The notes: generated by a model from the letters alone, not told the origin. Positions 1 to 8,336 are shown, numbered from the stretch's first letter. The stretch: 12,225 nucleotides of DNA from Phoronis ovalis (GCA_028565635.1 JAOXYB010028678.1:2974-15198); one strand, 5' to 3'. Numbers and translations: made by a program.

Positions 1-96
1 ATTACTATAATTCTTATTGCAGGCTATGTGTACAGAAGCTGGATATAATATTATTACTATAATTCTTATTGCAGGCTATATGTACAGAAGCTGGAT
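1..96. repeat. 52-bp tandem duplication of an intron/exon junction
   Basis: Bases 1-44 and 53-96 are the same 44-mer with one mismatch (GCTATGTG versus GCTATATG), so the unit length is 52 bp. Each copy holds a T-rich stretch, a CAG acceptor and the first codons of the last PSMC1 exon (Ala-Met/Ile-Cys-Thr-Glu-Ala-Gly). The first copy begins at the window edge and may extend further left. Because 52 is not a multiple of three, only the second acceptor keeps the PSMC1 frame. Confidence 0.9.
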
Positions 97-209
97 TATT
101 AGCACTTCGTGAAAGAAGAATGAAAGTAAAAAATGAAGATTTCAAGAAAGCAAAAGAAAATGTGTTATATCGTAAAAATGAAGGCACGCCTGAGGGACTT
201 TACTTATAA
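75..209 (+). CDS. PSMC1: 26S proteasome regulatory subunit 4 (Rpt2), last exon, 5' partial
   Basis: This exon encodes the C-terminal 44 residues of Rpt2, one of the six AAA+ ATPases in the base of the 19S proteasome cap that unfold ubiquitinated substrates and open the 20S gate. Translation starts [18 protein letters not shown] and ends EGTPEGLYL followed by TAA at 207-209. The small-domain helix CTEAG..A.RERR and the [12 protein letters not shown] stretch are near identical to animal Rpt2 as I know it. The final Leu-Tyr-Leu is the HbYX motif that docks into the 20S alpha ring. The exon follows the CAG acceptor at 72-74. The rest of the gene lies left of the window. A duplicated acceptor sits 52 bp upstream. 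Identification is firm because the C-terminal tail separates Rpt2 from the other Rpt subunits. Confidence 0.96.
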   Translation, partial: AICTEAGLLALRERRMKVKNEDFKKAKENVLYRKNEGTPEGLYL

Positions 210-249
210 AAATGTTAAGCAAAACGTTTTACAAAGCTAAGAAACTGTT

Positions 250-255
250 AATAAA
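250..255 (+). promoter_or_regulatory. Candidate PSMC1 poly(A) signal
   Basis: A canonical AATAAA lies 41 bases after the PSMC1 stop codon and is followed by T-rich sequence, as expected for a short 3' UTR. Such hexamers are common by chance in DNA this AT-rich, so this rests on position alone. Confidence 0.5.
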
Positions 256-605
256 TTTAAGAACTTCTTATTGGTCATTACTTTAGTTTACAAGCTTTCA
301 ATGTTGGAAGCAAAATAGAATATGCTCTGCCTTTGGAAGCAGCAAATATTTATAAGCTGGCATGCAAAACTAACATGGTAACATGGTGTTGAAAGGTTAA
401 AAACAGTTTTAAACACAAAGTATCGTTTTGTAATGCAAATTTCTTACGCAATAAAATTCTGTAACTCTATCTTTTGTGTTTACTCCGATATTACTGTAGT
501 CAAAATTCAGTGATCATAAAGCTCATGCAGGAAACCTAAAAAATACTGAATCCGTCATCCTGGACAATCGATTTTTCAGCATCGTTATATCTTACAAATA
601 GCACC

Positions 606-620
606 CATGTCAATGACATG
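606..620. repeat. Perfect 15-bp palindrome (CATGTCA-A-TGACATG)
   Basis: Seven-base arms flank a single central A. The arms contain TGTCA and TGACA, the half-sites known for TALE homeodomain (Meis/TGIF) proteins. It lies between genes, so a regulatory role is conceivable but only inferred. Confidence 0.4.
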
Positions 621-889
621 CATTGCAATCATTCTGATAAAGATCATTCAGACGAATATATCATACACTATAATTGTTGCAGTTATGTAGTAAACATATG
701 CTGACAGTGTACTACAAACAAAGCATGTGTTATAGATTACCTAGTATGAATTTATAAGTTTCAGAGGTTTTCATTACTTCACTCGTTGCAATTTTAAACG
801 TTTTAAATGAAATTTTCCTTTGGATTCAGTTGCAAAATGCAAATCCTCCTGGTGAGAAATTTATCCTGAAATCACAACTGACTTCAATT

Positions 890-1190
890 ATGGGGTGGGT
901 GCTCGATCCACCCAACCTTTCAAATTCTTAACAGCTTTCGGAAAAAGGGCAATTAACATGAATTTTTTAGGACATATGCCCCCGATTACGCATCCCGTTT
1001 CGGAAAATACGGGGATGAGAACGAAACTTCAAGTTTTTATTTTTTACTTTTATTCAGAGCGGGGTGAAATTGCAATCGCTTTCAGAACTACATGCTCGAA
1101 AAAGCCACCCCTTTTCGAAATTATGAACGCTATTAAGAACGCTAAAAACTATATACACCTTTCGCGCGAAGCATATCCATATATGTGATC
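890..1190. other. Compositionally distinct block, possible old repeat
   Basis: This stretch is less A/T-rich than its flanks. It carries the hairpin GGGTGG-(9 nt)-CCACCC at 893-913, recurring TTTCGGAAAA-like words (around 935 and 1000, with TTTCGAAAT near 1115), and the doubled word AACGCTA near 1127 and 1139. A 97-codon open frame runs through it on the plus strand, but the translation resembles no family I know and shows no domain. I read it as a decayed mobile-element fragment rather than a gene. Confidence 0.35.
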
Positions 1191-1316
1191 AATATTATTG
1201 GTTGCAGAGTATTCGCTCAGAACTACATTGACAATGGTTACCTTAATATAACGTGAAGGAAGCTAATTGTTCATCAAAAAATAATATGAGGCTTAATTAA
1301 TCATTAAATCAAGTAG

Positions 1317-1340
1317 CGTGATGCATTCTCTAACATCACG
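1317..1340. repeat. Hairpin, 7-bp perfect stem
   Basis: CGTGATG (1317-1323) and CATCACG (1334-1340) are exact reverse complements around a 10-base loop. No poly-U tract or RNA gene features adjoin it, so it may be chance or part of a decayed repeat. Confidence 0.35.
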
Positions 1341-1860
1341 AGTCATGAAAAATTCAGGTTGTTGAATCCATGATGGTAAAAGCAAGAATTTCATATACAA
1401 ACTTATTATAAAAGTTTACAAGTCAGAAAGAAATTCATTAAGTCTCAAGGTCGCAATATGTACGAGTTCCACTTTCCAACAATTTTATTTTTATCAGTTG
1501 TTCATAATCTTATTATGTTATTGTTTATCAATATCATTTCAATAACCTTCCTTGATCGATTAATTTTTCACAAGCATTTTATTGATTATTTTGTCCAAGG
1601 AAATCAATAAAGCCCAAATCTTTGGACACTATCAGTTTTTAGCGTAGTTTTTTTCCTTAATGTAATTAAAAGCTGTGAAAGTTTAAACAAATTTACTTTT
1701 AGATTAGAATTAGAACGATTTGCTAGTACTTCATGTATATAGCCTTTTCAAAGCAAATAACAATATATATTAAGGATTTTTAAAGAATATTTCTTCATGG
1801 ATTAGTACCAGCGTCATTGATTTTTTATGATATTATTCAATGATAATCATTGCACGCGTT

Positions 1861-2110
1861 CAAGTTACACAGATAAACATTGATTACCATCAGAATACAA
1901 TAGTTAAAATAAAAACTGATCAGTACTAAGAAACGGATCAATAGCCGAAAAACAAATGAAAACATTCGCTACTCAGGAAGCACAGACAGTGGTAAAGTAT
2001 TAAGATCTTAGCGACTTGAAGAAGTGTTTTAAACAAGAAACAACTATTTTGTGGAAAGATTTACTCAATTCAACATGCAGTGATTATAATTTATCCATTT
2101 AAAATCTTTG
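1861..2110 (+). other. Putative non-coding first exon of the LRRC74-type gene
   Basis: The first coding exon starts just 6 bases after an acceptor-like TGTGGTTTTAG ending at 2521, which implies an upstream 5' UTR exon. A near-consensus donor, TTTG|GTAAGTAC, occurs at 2110/2111, giving a 411-bp 5' UTR intron (2111-2521). The 5' limit is arbitrary; no TATA box or initiator could be fixed. An alternative is that transcription starts within 2111-2521 and no such intron exists. Confidence 0.4.
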
Positions 2111-2527
2111 GTAAGTACATTGTTGTTAGTTTTTTTGTTAACTTAAATTGTAAAATAGAGAAACATGTACCATTCATTATATTACAAATAGTTTATATAA
2201 TAAATTCTTTCGCTATCTTTATTTTTTATTCAATCCATAACATTTAACTGCTCCCATGCTAGTTACTGTCCATAAATAAACAGTCAACGTCTAGGATTTA
2301 TTTTTTTCATACATTGTAATTGTTTAATTTGCTGAATTTTTTATAAACGAAAAATGCTGATACACTTGTAGATCATTTTTTCATTGATTTTGTATTTAGT
2401 TCCAATATATTGTAATAGAAGAACACTTCATACTAACGCTTGCGGAGATTAATTTCATATTTTCTTTCCTGGATTTTGTAGAATAATATAAATTGATGTA
2501 AGTGCTTGATTGTGGTTTTAGTATACT

Positions 2528-2675
2528 ATGGCTGCATTAATAAAGACACCAACGATTTTGTTAGAGCAACCAACTCCTTCCTCAATGTACCCAAAGCTTC
2601 CACCAATTAAACTCGAAGATGACGAACCAGATATCGAAAACGAAAACGATTATGACACAGACTTGGAACTAGAAG
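2528..2675 (+). CDS. LRRC74: LRRC74-like, coding exon 1 (start codon, acidic N-terminus)
   Basis: The ATG at 2528 opens MAALIKTPTILLEQ, followed by a Pro-rich stretch and an acidic run (LEDDEPDIENENDYDTDLE). No signal peptide or membrane segment is visible, which fits a cytosolic protein. The donor is taken at AAG|GTGATG (phase 1); GATG|GTGGTG six bases later also keeps frame and would add two residues. The frame stays open to 2791 but loses any family character after the donor. Confidence 0.72.
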
Positions 2676-5600
2676 GTGATGGTGGTGACATATCACTCGC
2701 TTTTGCGCCAGGCTCGCAGAAGTTTACCATGTCTCACGCAAAATCATTTGTATTTAAATTATCATTTGTACTTTTGGAGCATTTTTGTTGACACCCAGTA
2801 TGTTGAATTGACAATATGTTCTGTCAAATTCCTTAAAAGGCTCAAAAGTCTGCCTTCTACCATCAAAAAATCTTTGTCAACATTTCTCAACATTGTATAT
2901 TTATTTTCTTCAGATCGCTCAACACCAATTGATGATGATGTAGGAACGTACTATTATAAAAGGGCGTGTACAGAATTAGAGGTGTTTCCGTTTACTAGAA
3001 TATTGGAAAATCTAGCGCAACCACTGTTGGATCTAAGATATCAAGGGATCGGACCTGACGGAGCAAAGGCACTTGCAGATGCTTTAATCGTAAGTATGAA
3101 GTAAAAAAAATATTAATTTATTGCAACTTTAAATAATATTTCTGAATCAAAAAAAGATGTAAAATGCTGCAAAATCAGCCGTTAATCTTGCTTGGAGATC
3201 TTCACAGAAAAAATGTCCTCAAGATATTTTTTAATGCAATTACATCAATTTTTTAAATATACAGGTTAATCTAACTTTCCTTGTTACATAATATGACACG
3301 AAAATATTGTTTCACACTATTGAATATAGTACTAATTACATGGTTTATAGTTTAATATAAACAATTGCAATTATTATACTGCATGTGGTGTACAAAAGTA
3401 CAAAATCCAATAGTAATCACAATACATTTATAATTGTATTTTTAGAACAATACCAAAGTAGAGTTTTTGAATCTTGAAGAAAATGGCCTGGATGGCGAAG
3501 GTGGCGCGGTTATCGGTGACATGCTAAGGGAAAATATTTTCATTTCGCAAGTGGTATGTATTTATATAACCATAATAATTTGAAAATGGTAAATAATACA
3601 AAGACTGAAATTAAGATATACATTATTACAGTATTAATTTTCCAGGTGTACTACATTTGTTTCAATTATTGTTAAGGGTACTATATACTCACTTCTGTTG
3701 AAAGTGGATGCCACTGAATTTTGAACCACAGTGCAACAATTATTGCGATACATTTTTATTCAGCCAGAGTGAAAGCAGAATACGAATTATAGCAGAACAA
3801 CCGAACTTTTGAACAATCACTGTATTAGGGTTTACTGTACTGAAACGCTTTATTTTGCAATTACGTATCAATCATTAATTTTGCGACTGTTTTTTTTCTG
3901 GAAGATTTTTTCATTTTTGTTTTGATATGTTTCCTAGAATTTAGCGCGGAACCAGATTGGTACGATGGGTGCTATTGCAATAGGCGAGATGCTTCCCGTA
4001 AATAGTGGCGTCACACATTTGAATTTATCAGAAAACAAATTTCGTGATACGGATGCAGAATATTTAGCCGCTGGTATAGAAGTAAGTAAATTTAAGCTAA
4101 AACTGGAATGTGCTAAAAATAAGATGCTATTTTAGTTTACCATAAACGCAATGTTATTGCAGTTGCTTCGTAAGGGATCTCTAGGTACAATAAATTTATT
4201 TATTAAGAATTGATACAAAAAGTCAGTTCCCTTCTTGAGACCTTGTGGTCTACACGCCATGTAACTTTACCTTCCTGATCGATCAACAAACACGCACAAT
4301 TGCACCTTAATGCACAGGTCATGTCATTTTCGCAGACGTGTATTCTTTATTTTGTATCTGATTACTGTATAACATACAAAATATAAAATAAATAATTTGC
4401 AGAGAAACGAAAGACTGCTGTATCTCGACCTCAGCAAAAACGATTTATGTGAAGAAGGTGCACAACACCTTGGGAACGCGCTAGGTTTAAATAATTCAAT
4501 AGAGTTCCTGAATCTAAGCTGGAACGCAATCAGAAGAAAGGGAGCTGTCACGATATGCAAAGGTCTCATGGTATGCATCTTAAAATAAATTTGCTTATAT
4601 AGTATAGCAGTGTAACATGTATACCGAAATTTCAAAAAGATAAAGAATAAATCTTGCTTCAAAACCACTGTTCAAATGCATCGTACCTCCATGAATAAAG
4701 ATCATTACTGTTAAAAATGAAAGACAGCAAAGTCATTGCATATTTTTTACATTTTCATAGCTAGTGTATTGCATTCGATAAATAGTTTGTTATGAAATGT
4801 GTAAATCTATAGCATTAATTTACAAAATTTTAGAGAAATTATTGTTTGACATCATTGGATATATCATTTAACGGCATGGGGTACGAAGGAGCATTTGCAA
4901 TGGCCAATGCACTAAAAGTCAACAAATACCTCAGAGAATTAGACATAAGTCACAACAGAATAGACTGGAACGCTGTTACTTACATTGCGAAAGCACTAAA
5001 AGACAATTTTACATTGGAAGTTCTAAAGGTAATTTTTTTAACTTTTAGTCAGTATTACTATCTCACATAAAATTAATGTATCCACTTTTTTATAGCTGCA
5101 TCGTTTGTTACAATTAACTTTGTGACTGTAACGTTTTAATAGCAAACTTATCCATTTTGACTTCATTGTGAAATAATTGAATTATATATATATTTGCAAT
5201 AAGCCCATTCGTGTCTGAAATCTGAAATTGTGTATTGTAATTTGAAAAAAATATTTTTAGATTGGTCATAATCCGTTGACTATGACAGGTTGCCTAGACA
5301 TACTTGAGTCAATATATAATGACAGAAGTGAGGTAGAATATGTCGGCTTTGATGTAAGTACATGTCACGTTATAATAAGAATTTTATTTGCCAGCTTGGC
5401 AACTTTGCGATTTACCTGCGAATCAACCTGATGTGCAAGCTGTTTTGCCTCGTGAAATTCCCATCCAAAATGTTTAAATTTTTTGCGTGGAATTAGGAAC
5501 TCGTTAAAAATATAAACTTTAAAATTCTTCGATTCATAATTGGTGGCTTTCTCATTTTCACTTTATTATAGGTGCCAGGATTTTTTTTTCAAAATTACAG

Positions 5601-8156
5601 GACGAAGTAACAATTCTTTATACCGTCAATACTGAGGGTATAATGAAATAATTAAAATGTCTTTCAATTCATACATAAAACAGAGAAAAGATTTTATCGA
5701 TAATTTAAAATCATGTATTAAGCATTCATTACATGTTTAGTTAAAAGCATATGCAGTATATACAAAATTTAAAGTAGGTCTAATATAAGTGAGTTTTTTT
5801 TTAGGGTATACCTGTTAGTCGTCGAATTATTTATGTAGCGGAGAGTATAAACAGATACAGGGATTTTGCAATTTCTCATGGTGGAGTTTCCGATTGCGAA
5901 GATGTATTTGGAAAGAAATTAGGTAAAACATCATATATGTATTTTCTGTGTAAATACTGCTGTTTTGTATAATTTTATTGTGTTTCTTTATTTTTTCGCC
6001 AGACATTTATTACTTATGTCTTTTTATGTGCTCAATAATATTATTCAACTTTACAATTTTCAAAATAATTTACATAGAATATTTGCTCGCTTTTTTACTC
6101 ATCTGTTTTAAATTAGCGTATACGGATATTTCTTAATTAAAATTTAAGAATAAATGTGAACTGCTGTTTTTGCTAAAATTTTTCTAACTTTGTGACGTTT
6201 CAATCGTTTCTCCTTAGGGGTTGGTGCGTAACTGCTTTTCTGCTGCATTTGTAATTCCGCTATTGTAGTCTGCTTAATGCATGTATGTGGCACATTTTGA
6301 TTGCTTTATTGCATTGCTTTGATACTGATTTGGCAGTTCGAGGTCTAGATGCAGATTTCGATGGAGCTAGAAAGGGTAAACGTCATGTAGCATGCGTATG
6401 TTGAAGATTTTTGTTCGAATATGTACATGCATACGTGTGGCATGCTTTACATTAATGTGTAGAAGGAATTGTTTATAGTTTTTCAAATTACTGTTTGTAA
6501 TCATCCTGCAGCATGCTTTGTTCCTCTTGTTCTAATGTTGGTGGTGGAGTGTACGTCACACGGAGCACACAACTTAACACATAAAAAGATAACACACCCA
6601 CCTCAATGTGTTGTACGCACTTACCCATGAATAAACAATTACTCCGACGCAGATAAACATTATGATAATTATTTTAACTTTAATCAAACAATATTTTCAT
6701 GATGAAGGTAATGTACATATTCAGTATGTTCTGTCATACTCTCTTCTGAAATTCGTTGTCTGTTTTAGATTACTTTGGCGACCTCCATCCACAGCTGAAG
6801 ATTTCAGCAGATAAATTTCGTCATCCTGTTCAGCTGTATATTTTTATGATGTTACAATGACAATAGGAAACAAAATCATTACAACAGGTCTGAGTCATTT
6901 TAAAACATTTGAACAATTATGTTTGTAGTGAGCAAGGAAGACCCATTGAAATTGATGCTTCGGTTCCTGACTGATAAAGGAATTCGCGTTGTTGATTTGT
7001 TTAGGACTTTTGACAAAGATAAAGATCAAAGAGTGTCTAGAGAACAATTTATTCAAGGATTAAAGGTATGATTAATCGTTACAGGGACGCAATCACAAGT
7101 CTCAGTGGAAAACACCTAGAATTATGATGATGTCAGCATTATTTTTTAGTAAAAAAAAAACAGTTTCAATATTTTTCTTCGTTCATTGTTCAAATGATTT
7201 TCTCTTAGATCTGTTTTAGATTTGTTAAATGTTTTTCTTGGATACTTTATAATTCTAGAAAGCACAAGTTCCACTAGAAACATTTGAGATGATCAAAGTG
7301 ATGGAGAAGCTTGACCAATCAGACGAAGGCAAAATAAGCTACTCGTAAGTGCAAATATGTACTTAATATAATAAGATATATTTTGTAAGAACATGCTAGG
7401 ATATGCTAGCAGCAATTGTTTTTAATTTTTTTTTTCGCGGCAACAGTTGTAATATTACCCAGTCGGTTGCAATTTACTAAAAGAAACTCAAAAAACACAA
7501 AAACAATGCCAATAACTACTTATCGTTTCTTGCTTTTTTAGAAAGCTCAACATTGGAATGAAGCAACAGAAGATAAAAAATAAGGAAGAAGAAGCTAAGT
7601 TGGCCGCTAGAAAGAAGAAGGAAAGAGACGATAAAAAACGTTTGATGAACCCTGATCAACCACAGATAAGCAATTCAACAGGTCTGAATATGACTTTAGA
7701 ATTATATATAGCCCTAATGGTGTAAATTAAAAAATCTGACAATGGCCCCTGTTCCGGTACATCATGTTTTCCAACATAAATATTGTGTTAGTTATTATAA
7801 AATTACAACTATTTCAGATACTGCTTGTAATTATTACATAATAAAATGAACTTTCTCAATGTACTGTATTTTGTTGTCAACAAAACTGAATATCACTTCA
7901 GCGACGTACTTTTAACATTTCAGGTGAAACTCCTCGTACTACAACAAGTATGTCTTTGTTTTCAAGACGATCATCTGTAATGAGCTTAAGGGCAAGTAAT
8001 AAAGACTTTAAAGGAACATCGGCCTCGATGAGTAAAAGATCATCCTTCGCAAACATAAATCTCAGAGAAGTAATTGGGTCGAAGAACGATTCCGGACCTT
8101 CAACCAGTAGATCTTTACAGTCAGGACTAAGTTTACCAAAATCTATTACTAAATAA
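2528..8156 (+). CDS. LRRC74: LRRC74-like leucine-rich repeat protein with EF-hands, complete spliced gene
   Basis: Joining 2528-2675, 2914-3089, 3446-3553, 3938-4081, 4403-4570, 4834-5028, 5261-5353, 5805-5922, 6929-7065, 7259-7344, 7542-7681 and 7924-8156 gives an unbroken frame of 581 codons, every junction being GT-AG and phase-matched. The protein has an acidic N-terminus (about 30-50), nine 28-residue ribonuclease-inhibitor-type LRRs (about 93-341, pattern LxxLxLxxNxixxxGaxxlaxaL), two EF-hand-like loops (412-423 and 448-459), a Lys/Glu-rich helical stretch (about 466-490) and a Ser-rich basic tail (506-581). The repeats and their NLSWN and LDISFN cores resemble LRRC74A/B as I know them. 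The function of that family is poorly defined; the LRR surface probably binds a partner protein. Which paralogue this is cannot be decided, and whether the EF-hand extension is ancestral is unknown. It is convergent with SPR downstream. Confidence 0.88.
2914..3089 (+). CDS. LRRC74: LRRC74-like, coding exon 2 (N-terminal cap and first LRR)
   Basis: The exon follows a TTTTCTTCAG acceptor and ends at the consensus donor ATC|GTAAGT. It encodes the conserved lead-in YYYKRACTELEVFPFTRIL and the first repeat, LLDLRYQGIGPDGAKALADA, which matches the LRRC74 pattern of a short cap before an LR.xGLGPxGA repeat. It enters in phase 1 and leaves in phase 0, exactly at a repeat boundary. Confidence 0.9.
3446..3553 (+). 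CDS. LRRC74: LRRC74-like, coding exon 3 (LRR 2 and start of LRR 3)
   Basis: This 36-codon, phase 0/0 exon lies between TTTTTAG and GTATGT. It begins NNTKVEFLNLEENGLDGEGG and carries repeat 2; repeat 3 begins in IFISQV and continues in the next exon. The surrounding introns are 356 and 384 bp and hold nothing recognisable. Confidence 0.93.
3938..4081 (+). CDS. LRRC74: LRRC74-like, coding exon 4 (LRR 3 and 4)
   Basis: This 48-codon, phase 0/0 exon lies between TTTCCTAG and GTAAGT. It starts NLARNQIGTMGAIAIGEML and contains repeat 4 (VTHLNLSENKF). Exons 3 and 4 together make 84 codons, exactly three 28-residue repeats. Confidence 0.94.
4403..4570 (+). CDS. LRRC74: LRRC74-like, coding exon 5 (LRR 5 and 6)
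   Basis: This 56-codon, phase 0/0 exon encodes exactly two repeats, LLYLDLSKNDLCEEGAQHL and IEFLNLSWNAIRRKGAV. The acceptor is ATTTGCAG and the donor ATG|GTATGC. The NLSWN core is typical of LRRC74 proteins. The open frame on the opposite strand here is a shadow. Confidence 0.95.
4834..5028 (+). CDS. LRRC74: LRRC74-like, coding exon 6 (LRR 7, 8 and start of 9)
   Basis: This 65-codon, phase 0/0 exon carries LTSLDISFNGMGYEGAFAM, LRELDISHNRIDWNAVTYI and the first strand of repeat 9 (FTLEVLK). The acceptor is AAATTTTAG and the donor AAG|GTAATT. Repeat 8 has Trp-Asn where most repeats have a charged residue and Gly near the turn. Confidence 0.95.
5261..5353 (+). CDS. LRRC74: LRRC74-like, coding exon 7 (LRR 9)
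   Basis: This 31-codon, phase 0/0 exon begins IGHNPLTMTGCLDILESIY and completes repeat 9, then continues SEVEYVGFD into the C-terminal cap. The NP after the LRR Asn and the following Gly-Cys match the last repeat of LRRC74 proteins as I know them. The donor is the consensus GAT|GTAAGT. Confidence 0.93.
5805..5922 (+). CDS. LRRC74: LRRC74-like, coding exon 8 (C-terminal LRR cap)
   Basis: After a TTTTTTTTAG acceptor the exon encodes GIPVSRRIIYVAESI followed by HGGVSDCEDVFGKKL. This corresponds to the post-LRR cap of LRRC74 proteins (D-I-x-V-N-x-E-F...), though with weaker similarity than the repeats. It enters in phase 0 and leaves in phase 1 at TTAG|GTAAAA. The following intron is the longest in the gene (about 1 kb) and holds a possible cassette exon. 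Confidence 0.85.
5923..6928 (+). other. Largest intron of the LRRC74-like gene
   Basis: This intron separates the LRR cap from the EF-hand exons. Apart from the 39-nt cassette candidate it contains acceptor-like sites near 6217 and 6768, but the segments after them either stop at once or lack a phase-compatible donor. The remainder is A/T-rich with no repeat I recognise. Confidence 0.6.
6337..6375 (+). CDS. Possible 39-nt cassette exon (DxDxDG)
   Basis: Inside the 1-kb intron, TTTGGCAG|TTCGAG and AAAGG|GTAAAC bound a 39-nt segment that is phase 1 at both ends. It can therefore be included or skipped between exon 8 and the EF-hand exon without shifting frame. It would add 13 residues, reading VRGLDADFDGARK, including an Asp-x-Asp-x-Asp-Gly calcium-loop signature. 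A branch-site-like TACTGAT lies upstream. With no transcript evidence this remains a candidate; the polypyrimidine tract is modest and a micro-exon this short can arise by chance. Confidence 0.4.
6929..7065 (+). CDS. LRRC74: LRRC74-like, coding exon 9 (EF-hand 1)
   Basis: The exon follows GTTTGTAG and ends at AAG|GTATGA. It encodes LMLRFLTDKGIRVVDLFRTF and then the loop DKDKDQRVSREQ (residues 412-423) and exit helix FIQGLK. Loop positions 1, 3 and 5 are Asp and 8 is Val, as in EF-hands, but position 6 is Gln instead of Gly and position 12 Gln instead of Glu, so calcium affinity is probably low. Confidence 0.92.
7259..7344 (+). CDS. LRRC74: LRRC74-like, coding exon 10 (EF-hand 2)
   Basis: The acceptor is AATTCTAG and the donor the consensus CTC|GTAAGT, leaving in phase 2. 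It encodes the entering helix ETFEMIKVMEKL and the loop DQSDEGKISYS, whose twelfth residue, Lys 459, comes from the next exon. Position 6 Gly and 8 Ile are canonical; Lys at 12 is not. The pair of exons forms one EF-hand lobe. Confidence 0.92.
7542..7681 (+). CDS. LRRC74: LRRC74-like, coding exon 11 (charged helix)
   Basis: The exon follows TGCTTTTTTAG and enters in phase 2. It finishes EF-hand 2 (KLNIGM) and then encodes a Lys/Glu/Arg-rich stretch containing NKEEEAKLAARKKKERDDKK, likely a long helix or coiled-coil segment, ending PDQPQISNST. It leaves in phase 1 at ACAG|GTCTGA. Confidence 0.9.
7924..8156 (+). CDS. LRRC74: LRRC74-like, terminal coding exon (Ser-rich basic tail)
   Basis: The exon follows ACATTTCAG and runs to TAA at 8154-8156. 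The tail is rich in Ser, Thr, Arg and Lys and looks disordered. Two similar segments, SRRSSVMSLR (518-527) and SKRSSFANINLR (541-552), each hold a basic-basic-Ser-Ser motif of the kind basophilic kinases such as PKA recognise. Phosphoregulation is therefore plausible but inferred. The opposite-strand open frame over this exon is a shadow. Confidence 0.88.
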
Positions 8157-8157
8157 A
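8152..8157 (+). promoter_or_regulatory. Poly(A) signal overlapping the stop codon
   Basis: AATAAA spans the TAA stop codon (8154-8156) of the LRRC74-like gene. A T/G-rich stretch (TTATTGTATTTATTATGTT) begins about 30 bases downstream, as expected of a downstream element, so the 3' UTR could be only about 15-30 bases long. No better hexamer occurs in the next several hundred bases. Confidence 0.5.
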
Positions 8158-8336
8158 ACTTTATGCAAAGAGAAGTCACGACACAAAACATTATTGTATT
8201 TATTATGTTACACTTGGCAGTGACAATATTACTTCTATAATTTAAGCGTGGTCGATACCGGGAATATGAATATCATTATCATGGCTGGCCAACAACAAAG
8301 TTAGAAGACATTGTTCCATCGATTCTCAGTTTTCAC

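Larger units (their letters stand above)
256..1860. other. Intergenic, AT-rich, no gene seen
   Basis: No convincing exon, RNA gene or long open frame was found between the PSMC1 3' end and the LRRC74-type gene. The notable items are a TALE-like palindrome at 606-620, a small hairpin at 893-913, a compositionally distinct block at about 890-1190, and a hairpin at 1317-1340. The rest is low-complexity A/T-rich sequence. The promoter of the downstream gene presumably lies near the right end, but no TATA box or initiator can be assigned with confidence. Confidence 0.6.

Noticed and set aside
23-52. Use of the first PSMC1 acceptor copy as the real exon start
   Set aside because: Its frame leaves the Rpt2 sequence after Gly and ends at a stop downstream; only the second acceptor gives the conserved C-terminus.
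4324-4668. Minus-strand open frame of 114 codons
   Set aside because: It lies antisense to the clear LRR exon 5 and its introns, and has no family resemblance.
5601-5637. Exon-like segment after TTACAG reading DEVTILYTVNTE, with GTATAA after it
   Set aside because: It would leave in phase 1, and exon 8 must be entered in phase 0; joining them gives an immediate stop. The LRR cap also reads straight from exon 7 into exon 8.
6218-6232. Acceptor-like CTCCTTAG in the large LRRC74 intron
   Set aside because: Read in the required phase it meets TAA after four codons.
6769-6835. Exon-like segment after CTGTTTTAG reading DYFGDLHPQLKISAD
   Set aside because: No donor with the phase needed to join the EF-hand exon was found, and it runs to a stop soon after. 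It could only be an unsupported alternative terminal exon.
7898-8191. Minus-strand open frame of 97 codons
   Set aside because: It is the shadow of the Ser-rich terminal exon on the plus strand.
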